Counted from the stretch's first letter, positions 8,581 through 16,226 are shown. The stretch is DNA of 33,611 nucleotides from an uncultured Maricaulis sp. (GCF_905480005.1 NZ_CAJQOO010000060.1:1-33611), one strand, 5' to 3'. The notes: a model not told the origin generated them from the letters alone. Translations and numbers: made by a program.

Positions 8581-8603
8581 CGTTAACCATTCAGGGGTTA
8601 ACG
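8581..8603. promoter_or_regulatory. perfect inverted repeat CGTTAACC-N7-GGTTAACG
   Basis: The 8-bp arms are at 8581-8588 and 8596-8603. Each arm contains TTAACC, the CtrA half-site, but the two face each other instead of lying in tandem. It may bind CtrA dimers in an unusual geometry or another dimeric regulator. It lies between ctrA and fliI and could serve either gene. Confidence 0.45.
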
Positions 8604-8665
8604 GGCCGGATTTCGCCTGATCCGTGTGCGGTGCCTGCGGATTGATCAAATATGCGCGGTATAAA

Positions 8666-8674
8666 GTATTCACA
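8666..8674 (+). promoter_or_regulatory. DnaA-box-like site (one mismatch)
   Basis: GTATTCACA differs from TTATNCACA only at the first base. It is noted because a perfect box lies 70 bp further on. Confidence 0.3.
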
Positions 8675-8744
8675 GCGGAGGGCCGTTTCTGTCTGTGTTG
8701 ACAGGCAAATCAGCTCAATTTGGCTGAGGAAAACATGGCTCAAC

Positions 8745-8753
8745 TTATCCACA
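8745..8753 (+). promoter_or_regulatory. perfect DnaA box
   Basis: TTATCCACA matches the DnaA consensus TTATNCACA exactly. In Caulobacter, DnaA also acts as a transcription factor for cell-cycle genes. A single perfect 9-mer could occur by chance in a genome, so its meaning here depends on the neighbouring GANTC and TTAA sites. Confidence 0.4.
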
Positions 8754-8773
8754 AGCAATTTTCTTCCAGTCCT

Positions 8774-8813
8774 GACTCCGAAACGGAATCGGAATCCGGA
8801 CAGGTCTAGAATC
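8774..8813. promoter_or_regulatory. four GANTC sites within 40 bp
   Basis: GACTC at 8774 and GAATC at 8786, 8792 and 8809. With roughly one site expected per 300 bp at this base composition, this is a strong local excess. It lies 115-155 bp before fliI and about 370-410 bp before ctrA. It could be a methylation-sensed promoter element or a binding array for a methylation-dependent regulator such as GcrA. Confidence 0.5.
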
Positions 8814-8927
8814 GGTTGGGATCGGGGCTGCAGAAATTGCCGGGTGTTTACGTCGAGGCAACCGACGATACCTAAACTGATCGTGAAGTGGCTTTTGTGC
8901 CACGCTTTGCAAGGCGGGCTGACCCGT

Positions 8928-10274
8928 ATGATGGAAACCCTGATCGATCGCGTCGGGCGCATGGATGACCGCGTTCTTGAAGGGCGCGTCACCGCGCTCA
9001 ACGGACTGCTGGTTGAGGCCGAAGGGCCAAAGGCGGGCTTGTCGCTGGGCGCACACGCGCAGATCGAGACCGGGGACGGGGTCGCGGAATGCGAAGTTGT
9101 CGGTTTCCGTGGCGAGACAGCCTTGATGATGCCCTTCGGTCCGCTTGAAGGCGTGCGCCCCGGTGCCCGGGCTCTCCTGCAGCCGGAAGCCGCGCGGGTT
9201 CGGCCGAGCCGGTCCTGGCTGGGCCGGGTGCTCGATGGTTTCGGACGCCCGCTTGATAATGGCGCGCCGCTGACCGAAGGCGGGACGCCGTATCCGCTCA
9301 AGGGCAATCCGCCCAGCGCCCATGGCCGTGCCCGTCTGGGTGACCGCCTGGACCTGGGCGTGCGAGTGCTCAACGGTTTTGTCCCCATGCGACGGGGCCA
9401 GCGGCTCGGCATTTTTGCCGGGTCGGGTGTTGGCAAATCGGTGCTCATGTCGATGCTGGCGCGCGCCTGCGATGCCGATGTCATCGTCATTGGCCTGATC
9501 GGTGAGCGGGGCCGCGAAGCGCGTGAATTCGTCGATGATGTTCTGGGTCCGGAGGGTCGCAAGCGTTCCGTGGTGATCACCGAGACGTCCGATGCCCCGG
9601 CCCTGGCGCGGCGTCAGGCCGCCCACCTCACCCTGACCACCGCGGAGTATTTCCGCGATCAGGGGCTCGACGTGCTCTGCCTGATGGACAGTGTCACCCG
9701 TTTTGCCCTCGCACAGCGCGAAATTGGCCTCGCCGCTGGCGAACCGCCGACCACGCGCGGATATACGCCGTCCGTATTTGCTGAATTACCACGGCTACTT
9801 GAGCGCGCCGGCCCGGGTCCGGAACGGACCGATGGCGGAAAAACCGGCTCCATTACCGGTCTTTTCACTGTTTTGGTGGATGGTGATGATCATAACGAAC
9901 CCATAGCCGATGCCGTTCGAGGCATCCTGGATGGACACGTGGTCATGAGCCGAGCCATTGCCGAGCGGGGGCGCTACCCTGCGATCGACGTTCTCAAGTC
10001 GGTCAGCCGGACTGCGCCCGAGGTTTATGACGCTGCCGAGCGACCCCTGGTCGCGGAAGCGCGCAAGCATTTGTCGGCCTATGCCGACATGGAAGAATTG
10101 ATCCGTCTGGGTGCCTACACCCAGGGATCCAATCCCGCGGTGGATCGGGCCATAGAGCTCAACGAACCGCTGGAAGCGTTTCTCGGTCAGCAAAAAGACG
10201 ATGCGGCGGACATACCGTCGACTTTCGCAATGCTGTCGGAGATTTTGGGTGGTGGTGAAGGAGTGCGGCAATGA
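8928..10274 (+). CDS. fliI: flagellum-specific ATPase FliI
   Basis: FliI is the hexameric ATPase at the cytoplasmic face of the flagellar export apparatus and, with FliH and FliJ, feeds substrates into the FlhA-FlhB gate. The product is 448 aa, the usual length for the family. The P-loop [11 protein letters not shown] is near residue 165, with the downstream Walker B region around [32 protein letters not shown], typical of FliI/F1-beta relatives. The chosen start is ATG 8928 or the adjacent ATG 8931, behind AAGGCGGG. An open frame continues 92 codons upstream but is not FliI-like. The stop overlaps the fliJ start as ATGA. fliH, its partner, is encoded in the fliF operon on the other strand. 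Confidence 0.95.
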   Translation: MMETLIDRVGRMDDRVLEGRVTALNGLLVEAEGPKAGLSLGAHAQIETGDGVAECEVVGFRGETALMMPFGPLEGVRPGARALLQPEAARVRPSRSWLGRVLDGFGRPLDNGAPLTEGGTPYPLKGNPPSAHGRARLGDRLDLGVRVLNGFVPMRRGQRLGIFAGSGVGKSVLMSMLARACDADVIVIGLIGERGREAREFVDDVLGPEGRKRSVVITETSDAPALARRQAAHLTLTTAEYFRDQGLDVLCLMDSVTRFALAQREIGLAAGEPPTTRGYTPSVFAELPRLLERAGPGPERTDGGKTGSITGLFTVLVDGDDHNEPIADAVRGILDGHVVMSRAIAERGRYPAIDVLKSVSRTAPEVYDAAERPLVAEARKHLSAYADMEELIRLGAYTQGSNPAVDRAIELNEPLEAFLGQQKDDAADIPSTFAMLSEILGGGEGVRQ

Positions 10275-10690
10275 CACGCTCACATGAACCTCTGATCCGG
10301 CTTGCCCGGTTCAAAGTGGAAGAATTGCAAAAACAGATGGCCGAGCTTGATCGCTCGCGCGCAGCCCTGATCGGCCAGATCGAGCGCCTGGAAGCGTCTG
10401 TCCCGGAAGAGCAGGCGGCGGCGGCCCAGTCCAAGGAAGGCTATGTCGCTTACGGCTCCTATGCCCAGGCGGTGATCAAGCGGAAGGAAAATATCCGCGC
10501 GTCACTCGATGAGGTCGATGTCCAGGCCAACGCCCTGCGCGACCGGCTGTCGGAAGCCTTCACGGATCTCAAGAAATACGGGCTCCTTGAAGAGCGTCGT
10601 CTCGCCCGGATCGAACAATCGGTGCGCGCCGCCGAACAGGACGAGCTCGACGAGATCGCCCAGATTCGCCACGGGCGCGCGTCACACTGA
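10271..10690 (+). CDS. fliJ: flagellar export chaperone FliJ
   Basis: The 139-aa product is almost wholly helical and charged, with heptad-like Leu spacing over most of its length ([20 protein letters not shown] and following), as expected for the antiparallel coiled coil of FliJ. FliJ sits in the centre of the FliI hexamer and links it to FlhA. Sequence conservation in this family is low. The name rests on length, coiled-coil character and the ATGA overlap with fliI. A perfect 17-bp terminator follows. Confidence 0.85.
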   Translation: MTRSHEPLIRLARFKVEELQKQMAELDRSRAALIGQIERLEASVPEEQAAAAQSKEGYVAYGSYAQAVIKRKENIRASLDEVDVQANALRDRLSEAFTDLKKYGLLEERRLARIEQSVRAAEQDELDEIAQIRHGRASH

Positions 10691-10711
10691 TCGCGCGCTT
10701 TCCCTGACGAC

Positions 10712-10749
10712 ACAAAAGGCCCCGGACCCGCTGGTCCGGGGCCTTTTGT
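10712..10749. terminator. bidirectional terminator between fliJ and the TonB receptor gene
   Basis: A perfect 17-bp stem (10712-10728 / 10733-10749) with a CGCT loop. The arms begin ACAAAAGG and end CCTTTTGT, so both strands have T-tracts. It separates two converging genes. Confidence 0.9.
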
Positions 10750-10764
10750 TTTGAGGTCGTCCGC

Positions 10765-12849
10765 CTAGAAGGCTTGCGACCAGCTCACATCGAACCGGAC
10801 CGACCGGCCCGGCTCGCTGGTGCCGGCAAAGACGCGGTCATAATCGTGGTCGAGCAGGTTTTCGATGCCGGCATTGAGACGCAGGCCACTGTCGGCGAAG
10901 GGCTGCCAGCGGGCATAGGCGTCGGCGACGACATAGCCGGCGCGGTGTTCGGTCACGTCCAGCGGTTCGTCATACGCGGTCGCTGCAGCGACCCGCCCGC
11001 CCAGGGTCAGGCGGCTGTCCGCGAAATGCCAGCGACCATCAACGAACAGGCGGGTCGGGGCGAGCGAGCCGAGCGGGGCGCCGGTGGCGACGTCCTTGCC
11101 GTCAATCCCGGTCAGGGAAGCGTCGAGCGAGAAGGCGCCTTCACTCAGGCCCAGCTGGACTTCATAGCCCTCCAGCTCTGCCGATCCGACATTGCGGCTC
11201 TGCGTGGTGCCGGCCGAGCAGGGTCCGAAGAAGGGCGGGGCGAAGCAGGTCGGATCGAAGGCGAAGTCGACGAAGAGATCGATCAGATTGTCGGCCTTGG
11301 TCTCATACCAGGAGGCGCTGACATCGAGCCGGTCGAGATTGGCACGCCCGGCCAGATTCAGCCGCAAGCCGATTTCCAGTGTCTCGGTCTCTTCCGGCAG
11401 AAGATCCGGATTGGCAATGAATTCATTCGTGATGAAGGTGGGCGGGCCGAGGATGATGTGCGGCAGGGAGAAATGCGTGCCGTCGAGATAGAGTTCATTG
11501 ATCGACGGGGCCCGGAAGGCCTCGCCCCAGCTGACGAAGATGTTGAAATCCTCGATCGGGGCATAGGTGGCCGCGAACCGGCTGGACGTGGCATCGCTCG
11601 ACACGGTTGTCGTGGTCGGGGTCGAGGTCTCGAACCTGTCCTGGCGGACGCCCGGCAGCAGGATGACCCGGCCCGGCAGACCCAAGGGGGCCGGCCCGTC
11701 GAGTTCCAGCTGGACCCAGCCAGCCGAGAACTGGCTGTCGGCGTCGGGCGCACCCCCGCGGACGCCATCCGTTTCGGCGCTGTCATACCCGTCCTGGCTG
11801 TCCTCGTAATATTCGCCGCCGACGGTCAATCCGGCATCGAAGGCGCCGAGGGCGAAATCGAAGCGCTGGTCGAGGCGGATGCCGGAGGTTTCCAGGTCGC
11901 GGCGGAGCTCGCGGCCGGACACGGTTTCGGTCTCATCGACTCCGGTCTCATTGCGATAAAGCGTAAGGTCGAGGTCGAGCCAGCTGATGGCCGGCGGCGT
12001 GATCGAGGCATTGAGCGTGATCGCGTCCGAGGTGATGTCCTTGTCGACCAGCGCGTTGAGTGAGCCGACCCCGGCCACGCCCTGGGCGTTGTTGGGCTCG
12101 GTGGCCGTGCCATCGAATGTCTGCCAGCTCAGCTCGGTGCGGATGCCGTCGGCCAGGTCCGCGCCCAGCTTGAAGAGGCCGGAGACGCTGTCATCACGCG
12201 CCGGCAGGTCGGCGCCGGAACCCAGTGCGATATCGCCGGACTGGCGCGAGGAGGCGGAGGCGAGGGCGTCGAAGGCGCCGGTGCGGCCATAAAGGCTGAC
12301 CGAGCCACGGCTTTCCTCATCCACAGAGCGGTAGCCGGCGCCCAGCCCGTATCCCCAGGTCTCGCCGGTGCCCAGCAAGTCATGCGCACTGGCGGTCCGG
12401 AAGGCGAGTACGCCGCCCGAGGCGCCGGACCCGTAAAGCGCCGAGGCCGGCCCGCGGACCGCGTCGACGCCAACCAGCAGGGCCGGGTCGACGAAGAAGA
12501 CACCATCATGCGCCGAGCCGAAATTCTGCCGGGCGCCGTCGAGCAGAAGGGTTGTATTGGCCCGGCCCTGGCCGCGCAGGGAGATAGTCTGGCCGGTGCG
12601 ACGCGGTCCGCCGGATATCTCGACACCGGGCAGCTGGCGCAGAAGGTCATCGAGATCGGCGGGGCGGGTGAGGTCCAGTGTCTCGGTGTCCACGGTCGCG
12701 GTGGCGCCCGGATAGACGAAGCTGTCGAGCTGGGTCCGCGTGACTTCGACGATGATCACATCCTCGCCGGTATCTGTCTCGCCTTCCTGGGAGAGGCCGG
12801 GCGTCGAGAGGGTGAGCAGGGCGGTCGTGGCGAGGAAAACGCGTTTCAT
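10765..12849 (-). CDS. TonB-dependent outer-membrane receptor, haem/haemoglobin type
   Basis: The 694-aa product has a signal peptide (MKRVFLATTALLTLSTPGLS), a possible TonB box around residues 30-38, a plug domain (about 43-152, with LRGQGRANTTLLLDG and VRGPASALYGSGASGG) and a long beta-barrel ending in the aromatic C-terminus WSQAF typical of outer-membrane barrels. FRAPSINELYLDG near residue 445 followed by NPDLLPEETETLEIGL matches the FRAP...NP[ND]L pattern of haem and haemoglobin receptors. The ligand is inferred from this motif and from Fur-box-like sequences upstream; a catecholate siderophore is possible. It diverges from the lipoprotein gene at 13000, which is probably co-regulated. 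Confidence 0.85.
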   Translation of the reverse strand: MKRVFLATTALLTLSTPGLSQEGETDTGEDVIIVEVTRTQLDSFVYPGATATVDTETLDLTRPADLDDLLRQLPGVEISGGPRRTGQTISLRGQGRANTTLLLDGARQNFGSAHDGVFFVDPALLVGVDAVRGPASALYGSGASGGVLAFRTASAHDLLGTGETWGYGLGAGYRSVDEESRGSVSLYGRTGAFDALASASSRQSGDIALGSGADLPARDDSVSGLFKLGADLADGIRTELSWQTFDGTATEPNNAQGVAGVGSLNALVDKDITSDAITLNASITPPAISWLDLDLTLYRNETGVDETETVSGRELRRDLETSGIRLDQRFDFALGAFDAGLTVGGEYYEDSQDGYDSAETDGVRGGAPDADSQFSAGWVQLELDGPAPLGLPGRVILLPGVRQDRFETSTPTTTTVSSDATSSRFAATYAPIEDFNIFVSWGEAFRAPSINELYLDGTHFSLPHIILGPPTFITNEFIANPDLLPEETETLEIGLRLNLAGRANLDRLDVSASWYETKADNLIDLFVDFAFDPTCFAPPFFGPCSAGTTQSRNVGSAELEGYEVQLGLSEGAFSLDASLTGIDGKDVATGAPLGSLAPTRLFVDGRWHFADSRLTLGGRVAAATAYDEPLDVTEHRAGYVVADAYARWQPFADSGLRLNAGIENLLDHDYDRVFAGTSEPGRSVRFDVSWSQAF

Positions 12850-12860
12850 GGTGAGGGTCC

Positions 12861-12879
12861 GTTATTGAGAATGATTTGC
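12861..12879 (-). promoter_or_regulatory. Fur-box-like sequence at the receptor promoter
   Basis: GTTATTGAGAATGATTTGC matches 13 of 19 positions of the E. coli Fur consensus (hexamers resembling GATAAT). It begins 12 bp upstream of the receptor start codon, where a bound repressor would block transcription. Confidence 0.5.
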
Positions 12880-12913
12880 ACTTGCTGCGTTCTGCCGCTT
12901 GCTTTATGAGAAT

Positions 12914-12932
12914 GCAAGTGAGAATCTTTATC
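12914..12932 (+). promoter_or_regulatory. second Fur-box-like sequence, on the lipoprotein side
   Basis: GCAAGTGAGAATCTTTATC matches 14 of 19 Fur consensus positions. It lies 35 bp from the first box, in the shared intergenic region and about 70 bp before the lipoprotein start. Both divergent genes are therefore likely iron-repressed. Confidence 0.5.
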
Positions 12933-12999
12933 AACAACACGTCAATTTCTTCAGGGTCATTCCAGATACCCGACGCATCCCAGAGACAAAGAGGGGCTT

Positions 13000-13995
13000 A
13001 TGAAACTCGCCTATATTGCCGCCGCCGCACTGACGCTGGCCGGTTGCGCCACCCCAGCCACTTCCGATCGCGCGGCCTTGCCTGCGACAGCCGCCCTGCC
13101 TGCGCACAGCCAGGCCGAGTTCGAACAGGACAGGCAGGCCATTCTCGCCATGCAGGGCGAATATGCGGTCACATTCGACTTCCGGGAAATCGTGCCGATC
13201 GCGCCGGGCTATGAGCTGGCCGAGCCGAAGCTGACGCCCGCGCGTGAAGTCGTGGTCGTGGTGGAAGACAGCGGCGATTTCATCATGTTGCAGCACTTGC
13301 TGATTGTTGGCGACGCGGCCAATCCCTTCATCGTCAAGCATTGGCGCCAGGACTGGCGCTATGAGCCGGAGACGATGCTGGCCTTCCAGGGATTCGATGA
13401 CTGGACGGTCGAGGAGATTGCCGCAGCCGAGGCCAATGGGGCCTGGTCGCAGACCGTCTATCAGGTTGATGACAGCCCGCGCTATGCCGCGATCGCGCCC
13501 TGGAGCCATGATGCCGACGGCGTCTCGACCTGGGAGCCGCCCGTTTCATGGCGCCCCCTGCCTCGTCGTGACGACACCACGCGCAATGACTATGACACCA
13601 TCGCCGCCGTGAACCGCCACACGGTCACCCAGTGGGGCTGGATTCACGAGCAGGACAATTCCAAGCTCGCCCTGGACGAAGACGGGCAGGCTCGTGAACT
13701 GGTTCGCGAAGTCGGGGTGAACACTTATCGTCGCACCGAGCTGTCCAATGCCCAGGCCGCGCGCGACTATTGGAGCGCCACCCAGGATTACTGGGCGCTG
13801 GTCCGGGCCCGCTTTGATGCGCTGGAAACCGACGGGACGCGCCGTTTCCACATCGAGGATGATGCCGAGGGGACGCTGCTTTATGGCCCGGTTCTGGAAG
13901 CCGGCCAGCGCGTATTTTTCGGGATCAGCGATGCCGAGGCCGCTTTTGAAGAGGCCGAAACCTATCTCGACAGCCAGATCACCGTCGTCCAATAG
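13000..13995 (+). CDS. DUF6607-like lipoprotein, probably iron-regulated
   Basis: The 331-aa product starts with a lipoprotein signal peptide whose lipobox LAGC places the acylated Cys at residue 16. The mature protein is rich in Trp and Tyr, with blocks such as EDSGDFIMLQHLLIV, FIVKHWRQDWRYEPETMLAFQG and NTYRRTELSNAQAARDYWSATQDYW. I read these as the DUF6607 family, by recall only. Members of that family have no settled function. The gene is divergent from the TonB-dependent receptor with two Fur-box-like sequences between them, so a part in haem or iron uptake is a reasonable inference. A GAGGGG ribosome-binding site precedes the ATG and a hairpin terminator follows the stop. Confidence 0.65.
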   Translation: MKLAYIAAAALTLAGCATPATSDRAALPATAALPAHSQAEFEQDRQAILAMQGEYAVTFDFREIVPIAPGYELAEPKLTPAREVVVVVEDSGDFIMLQHLLIVGDAANPFIVKHWRQDWRYEPETMLAFQGFDDWTVEEIAAAEANGAWSQTVYQVDDSPRYAAIAPWSHDADGVSTWEPPVSWRPLPRRDDTTRNDYDTIAAVNRHTVTQWGWIHEQDNSKLALDEDGQARELVREVGVNTYRRTELSNAQAARDYWSATQDYWALVRARFDALETDGTRRFHIEDDAEGTLLYGPVLEAGQRVFFGISDAEAAFEEAETYLDSQITVVQ

Positions 13996-14018
13996 CTTCG
14001 CAGCTGGATGGTGAGGGA

Positions 14019-14048
14019 GGGCGGCGCTTGCCCGAGCGTCGCCCTTTT
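14019..14048 (+). terminator. terminator after the lipoprotein gene
   Basis: Stem GGGCGGCGCT / AGCGTCGCCC (one mismatch) with loop TGCCCG, followed by TTTTCCCTTTT. It starts 24 bp after the lipoprotein stop. Confidence 0.65.
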
Positions 14049-14088
14049 CCCTTTTGCAGTCCGGCTTGAAGCCGGGCCCATAGGCGGA

Positions 14089-14409
14089 CTAGCGCCCGTA
14101 ACGCCGTTTCGCCCAGAAGATCGCGCCGATCGTCATCATGTAGATGACCAGGCGCATGATCACGACCACGCCGCCACGCTCATCAAGCCGGGAGAAGGCA
14201 AAGTCGAAGGCGAAATCCGGCGGGATGCCGGTGGACCAGCGATAGAAGAAGGGGGCGCAGGCATCGATCAGGAAGGCGATCGAGGCGGCAGCCGGCCATT
14301 GCGGCCATTTGCGCATGATCAGGGCGGCAACCAGCGACAAGACAATGATCAGCCACCAGTCGAAGGGGGTGAAACCGGCGCTCAGGCGATCTGCGAAACT
14401 GTCATACAT
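14089..14409 (-). CDS. small membrane protein of unknown function at the end of the fliF operon
   Basis: The 106-aa product has about three hydrophobic segments: FDWWLIIVLSLVAALIM (about 16-32), AAASIAFLIDACAPFFY (about 40-56) and VVVIMRLVIYMMTIGAIFW (about 81-99), ending in a positively charged AKRRYGR tail. I do not recognise the family. It begins 24 bp after the flhG stop on the same strand, so it is probably the last gene of the long flagellar operon. A link to FlhF/FlhG or polar placement is only suggested by position. It could equally be an unrelated gene read through. Confidence 0.6.
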   Translation of the reverse strand: MYDSFADRLSAGFTPFDWWLIIVLSLVAALIMRKWPQWPAAASIAFLIDACAPFFYRWSTGIPPDFAFDFAFSRLDERGGVVVIMRLVIYMMTIGAIFWAKRRYGR

Positions 14410-14433
14410 GGTCAGGCCTCCCGGGCCGATCGA

Positions 14434-15234
14434 TCAGGCGGCCTGCTTGCCGCGCGCCAAAGAGCCCGCCAGCGCCTGGATGTCCTTGGCGGCCTGGCAT
14501 TGCGGCGCGCGCAGGGAGACCGCGGTCTGGGCCCGGATTGCGGCCGGAACTGTCGGATCCTTGCGGACGATGCCGGCCAGTGTCGGTGTGAAGCTCAAAA
14601 AGGCCTCACAGGTCTTGCGGAAGGCACCGAAGGCCTCATTGGCGGCATTCATGTCCGGCGCATTATTGATCACAACCAGGGGCGAGGCGCCGTCATCATG
14701 CAGGCGCAGCGTCTTCACGAAGGCATAGGCATCGGTCAGTGAGGTCGGCTCGTCATTGAGCACGATCACGACATCATCGGCCGTCAGCGCGAGGCGAATC
14801 GTGGCCCGGTCAGCACCGGCGGCAAGGTCGAGAATGGCGCGGTCATAGGACAGGGCCAGGGCCGCGACGCCGGTGGCGAGCTTGGTCAGGCCGGGACCGG
14901 CCAGATTGGCCAGGGCACCGGAACCGGAGCGGCCGGAAATGACATCAAAGCCGCCTTTCTGGCTGGCGCCGCCCATGGCCGGGCAGACGGCATCCTGGAT
15001 CTTCACGCGGCCATTGATGACGCTGGAAATGTCGGAATTGGGCTGCAGGCCGAGCTGGACGTCGATATTGGCCATGCCGAGATCGCCATCCATCAAAAGA
15101 CAGCGCTCGCCCATTTGCGAGAAGGCGCGGGCCATGCCGATGGACAGCATGGTCTTGCCGACGCCGCCCTTGCCGGAGGCGATCGCAAGGATACGACCGG
15201 CGGAGCGGTCCTGCGGTGCGGACGCGATCTTCAT
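14434..15234 (-). CDS. flhG: MinD-like ATPase FlhG (flagellar number regulator)
   Basis: FlhG/FleN is a ParA/MinD-type ATPase that limits flagellar number and acts on FlhF. The 266-aa product has the deviant Walker A motif SGKGGVGKT at residues 20-28, the switch region LMDGDLGMANIDVQLG (about 47-62) and a second switch region around LDLAAGADRATIRLAL. The N-terminus lacks an obvious DQAxxLR motif, the stretch used in other FlhGs to stimulate the FlhF GTPase. The ATG at 15234 overlaps the flhF stop (TGATG), with AGGAGG 7 bp upstream; a TTG one codon earlier is possible. Its place directly after flhF separates it from MinD of the division system. Confidence 0.85.
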   Translation of the reverse strand: MKIASAPQDRSAGRILAIASGKGGVGKTMLSIGMARAFSQMGERCLLMDGDLGMANIDVQLGLQPNSDISSVINGRVKIQDAVCPAMGGASQKGGFDVISGRSGSGALANLAGPGLTKLATGVAALALSYDRAILDLAAGADRATIRLALTADDVVIVLNDEPTSLTDAYAFVKTLRLHDDGASPLVVINNAPDMNAANEAFGAFRKTCEAFLSFTPTLAGIVRKDPTVPAAIRAQTAVSLRAPQCQAAKDIQALAGSLARGKQAA

Positions 15235-16226
15235 CAATCTTCCTCCTCGAAGGGGGTGTTTCTGTCCTCGATCAGGACCCGGGCCAGGCGCAATGGCGTG
15301 GCCGGAGCCAGGCCGCCGCCAATGAAGGGGGTCGAGGAAATCTGCGCGAAGGCCAGGCCGGTTTCACCAACGCCGAGCACGGCGCCAAGCCGGCGGGCGC
15401 AATCCAGCTTCACCGGGATACAGCGGCTGGCGCCGATCGAGGCAAAGAGCGAGGCGGCGTCCTCGGCATCTTCGGGCGTCAGTCCGGCGTCGAAGACATA
15501 CAGGATTTCGGCGTTGGCGCTGTCGGCGAAGGCCAGTGTCATGTCCAGATCGTCGAGCTCGAACGGGTTGACTGCCGGACTGTCGATCAGGACCGGGCCC
15601 TCGATATCGTCGACCGCCTCGATCATCTCGCGCGGATCATCGACGGCGCGGAAACCGGCACCCATGCGGCGGGCGAGTTCCTGCAGCCGATCATTGGCGC
15701 CGGCACGCTCGCCATCACAGGAGATGAGGGTTGGCACCGCCCCGGCGGTGATCGCCCGGGCGGCCGTCTTGGCCAGGGCCGAGGTCTTGCCGACGCCCGG
15801 AGTCCCGGCGAACAGGACGGCATGTTCGGGCACGGCGGGCAGCGGCTGGAATGTGTAACGGCTCTCGATGGCATGGGCGAGGCGGGCCACGGCCTGGCCA
15901 TCGGAGAGATCATGGGCGGAGCGGATCAGGGCCTGGGCGGCTGAACCCGGGGCGCGATGAAAGCCGAGCGCACGGATCACCCGGTCCAGCTCATTGTCCT
16001 CCCGCAGGCCACGCTCGATATCGGCTTCACCGGCAAGGCGGATGGCGCGGTCGCGCACCTGTTCGGCCGGCTCGGCAATGCGCGCCATCTCGCTGGCGGC
16101 ACGCACTTGCACGCCGCCGTCGGGGCCATCGCCGGTGGCAATGATCACGGCGTCGGGGCCCATTTCACGGCGCACTTCAGCCATGGCTTGGGTCAGGGAC
16201 GGGGCAGCAAAGGTTTTAAGATGCAT
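15234..16226 (-). CDS. flhF: SRP-type GTPase FlhF (flagellar placement)
   Basis: FlhF is a signal-recognition-particle-family GTPase that positions polar flagella. The 330-aa product begins with the typical FlhF start (MHLKTFAAPSLTQAMAEVRREMGPDAVII). It has a helical N region (about 60-125), then the G domain with P-loop GTPGVGKTS at 141-149. The G2-like segment is CDGERAGANDRL and a VKLD motif stands for G4. The G3 position reads DSPA (215-218) instead of DTAG, removing the glycine that normally contacts the gamma phosphate. The closing stretch GVGETGLAFAQIS...LRLARVL is typical of the family. It is shorter than many FlhFs. It lies 35 bp after flhA and overlaps flhG. Confidence 0.88.
   Translation of the reverse strand: MHLKTFAAPSLTQAMAEVRREMGPDAVIIATGDGPDGGVQVRAASEMARIAEPAEQVRDRAIRLAGEADIERGLREDNELDRVIRALGFHRAPGSAAQALIRSAHDLSDGQAVARLAHAIESRYTFQPLPAVPEHAVLFAGTPGVGKTSALAKTAARAITAGAVPTLISCDGERAGANDRLQELARRMGAGFRAVDDPREMIEAVDDIEGPVLIDSPAVNPFELDDLDMTLAFADSANAEILYVFDAGLTPEDAEDAASLFASIGASRCIPVKLDCARRLGAVLGVGETGLAFAQISSTPFIGGGLAPATPLRLARVLIEDRNTPFEEED

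Larger units (their letters stand above)
8403..8927. promoter_or_regulatory. divergent control region between ctrA and fliI
   Basis: This 525-bp stretch has no convincing gene. It holds seven GANTC sites (8435-8439, 8532-8536, 8568-8572, 8774-8778, 8786-8790, 8792-8796, 8809-8813), five TTAA tetramers between 8466 and 8601 on the ctrA side, and two DnaA-box-like sites at 8666-8674 and 8745-8753. An inverted repeat GGGCGA-N8-TCGCCC at 8431-8450 overlaps the first GANTC site. In Caulobacter, ctrA has promoters controlled by GANTC methylation and by CtrA itself, so the left half plausibly plays those roles. The fliI frame stays open back through the right part, but that stretch has no FliI similarity and is treated as leader or promoter. 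Confidence 0.6.

Noticed and set aside
8889-8910. Sigma-54 promoter before fliI
   Set aside because: TGG and TTGC elements occur, but no pair has 10 nt between GG and GC.
8652-8927. 92-codon open extension upstream of FliI in the same frame
   Set aside because: It has no FliI similarity, unusual composition (many Arg, Cys, Trp) and no ribosome-binding site, while ATG 8928 gives the normal FliI length.
8403-8927. Possible replication origin from DnaA boxes and CtrA-like sites
   Set aside because: Only two DnaA-like boxes, no clear AT-rich unwinding region and no origin-flanking genes. A promoter region explains the signals better, though whole-genome GC skew was not available.
10774-12063. 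429-codon open frame on the + strand
   Set aside because: It lies antisense to the TonB-dependent receptor, which has clear plug and barrel motifs. Long antisense frames are common at this GC content.
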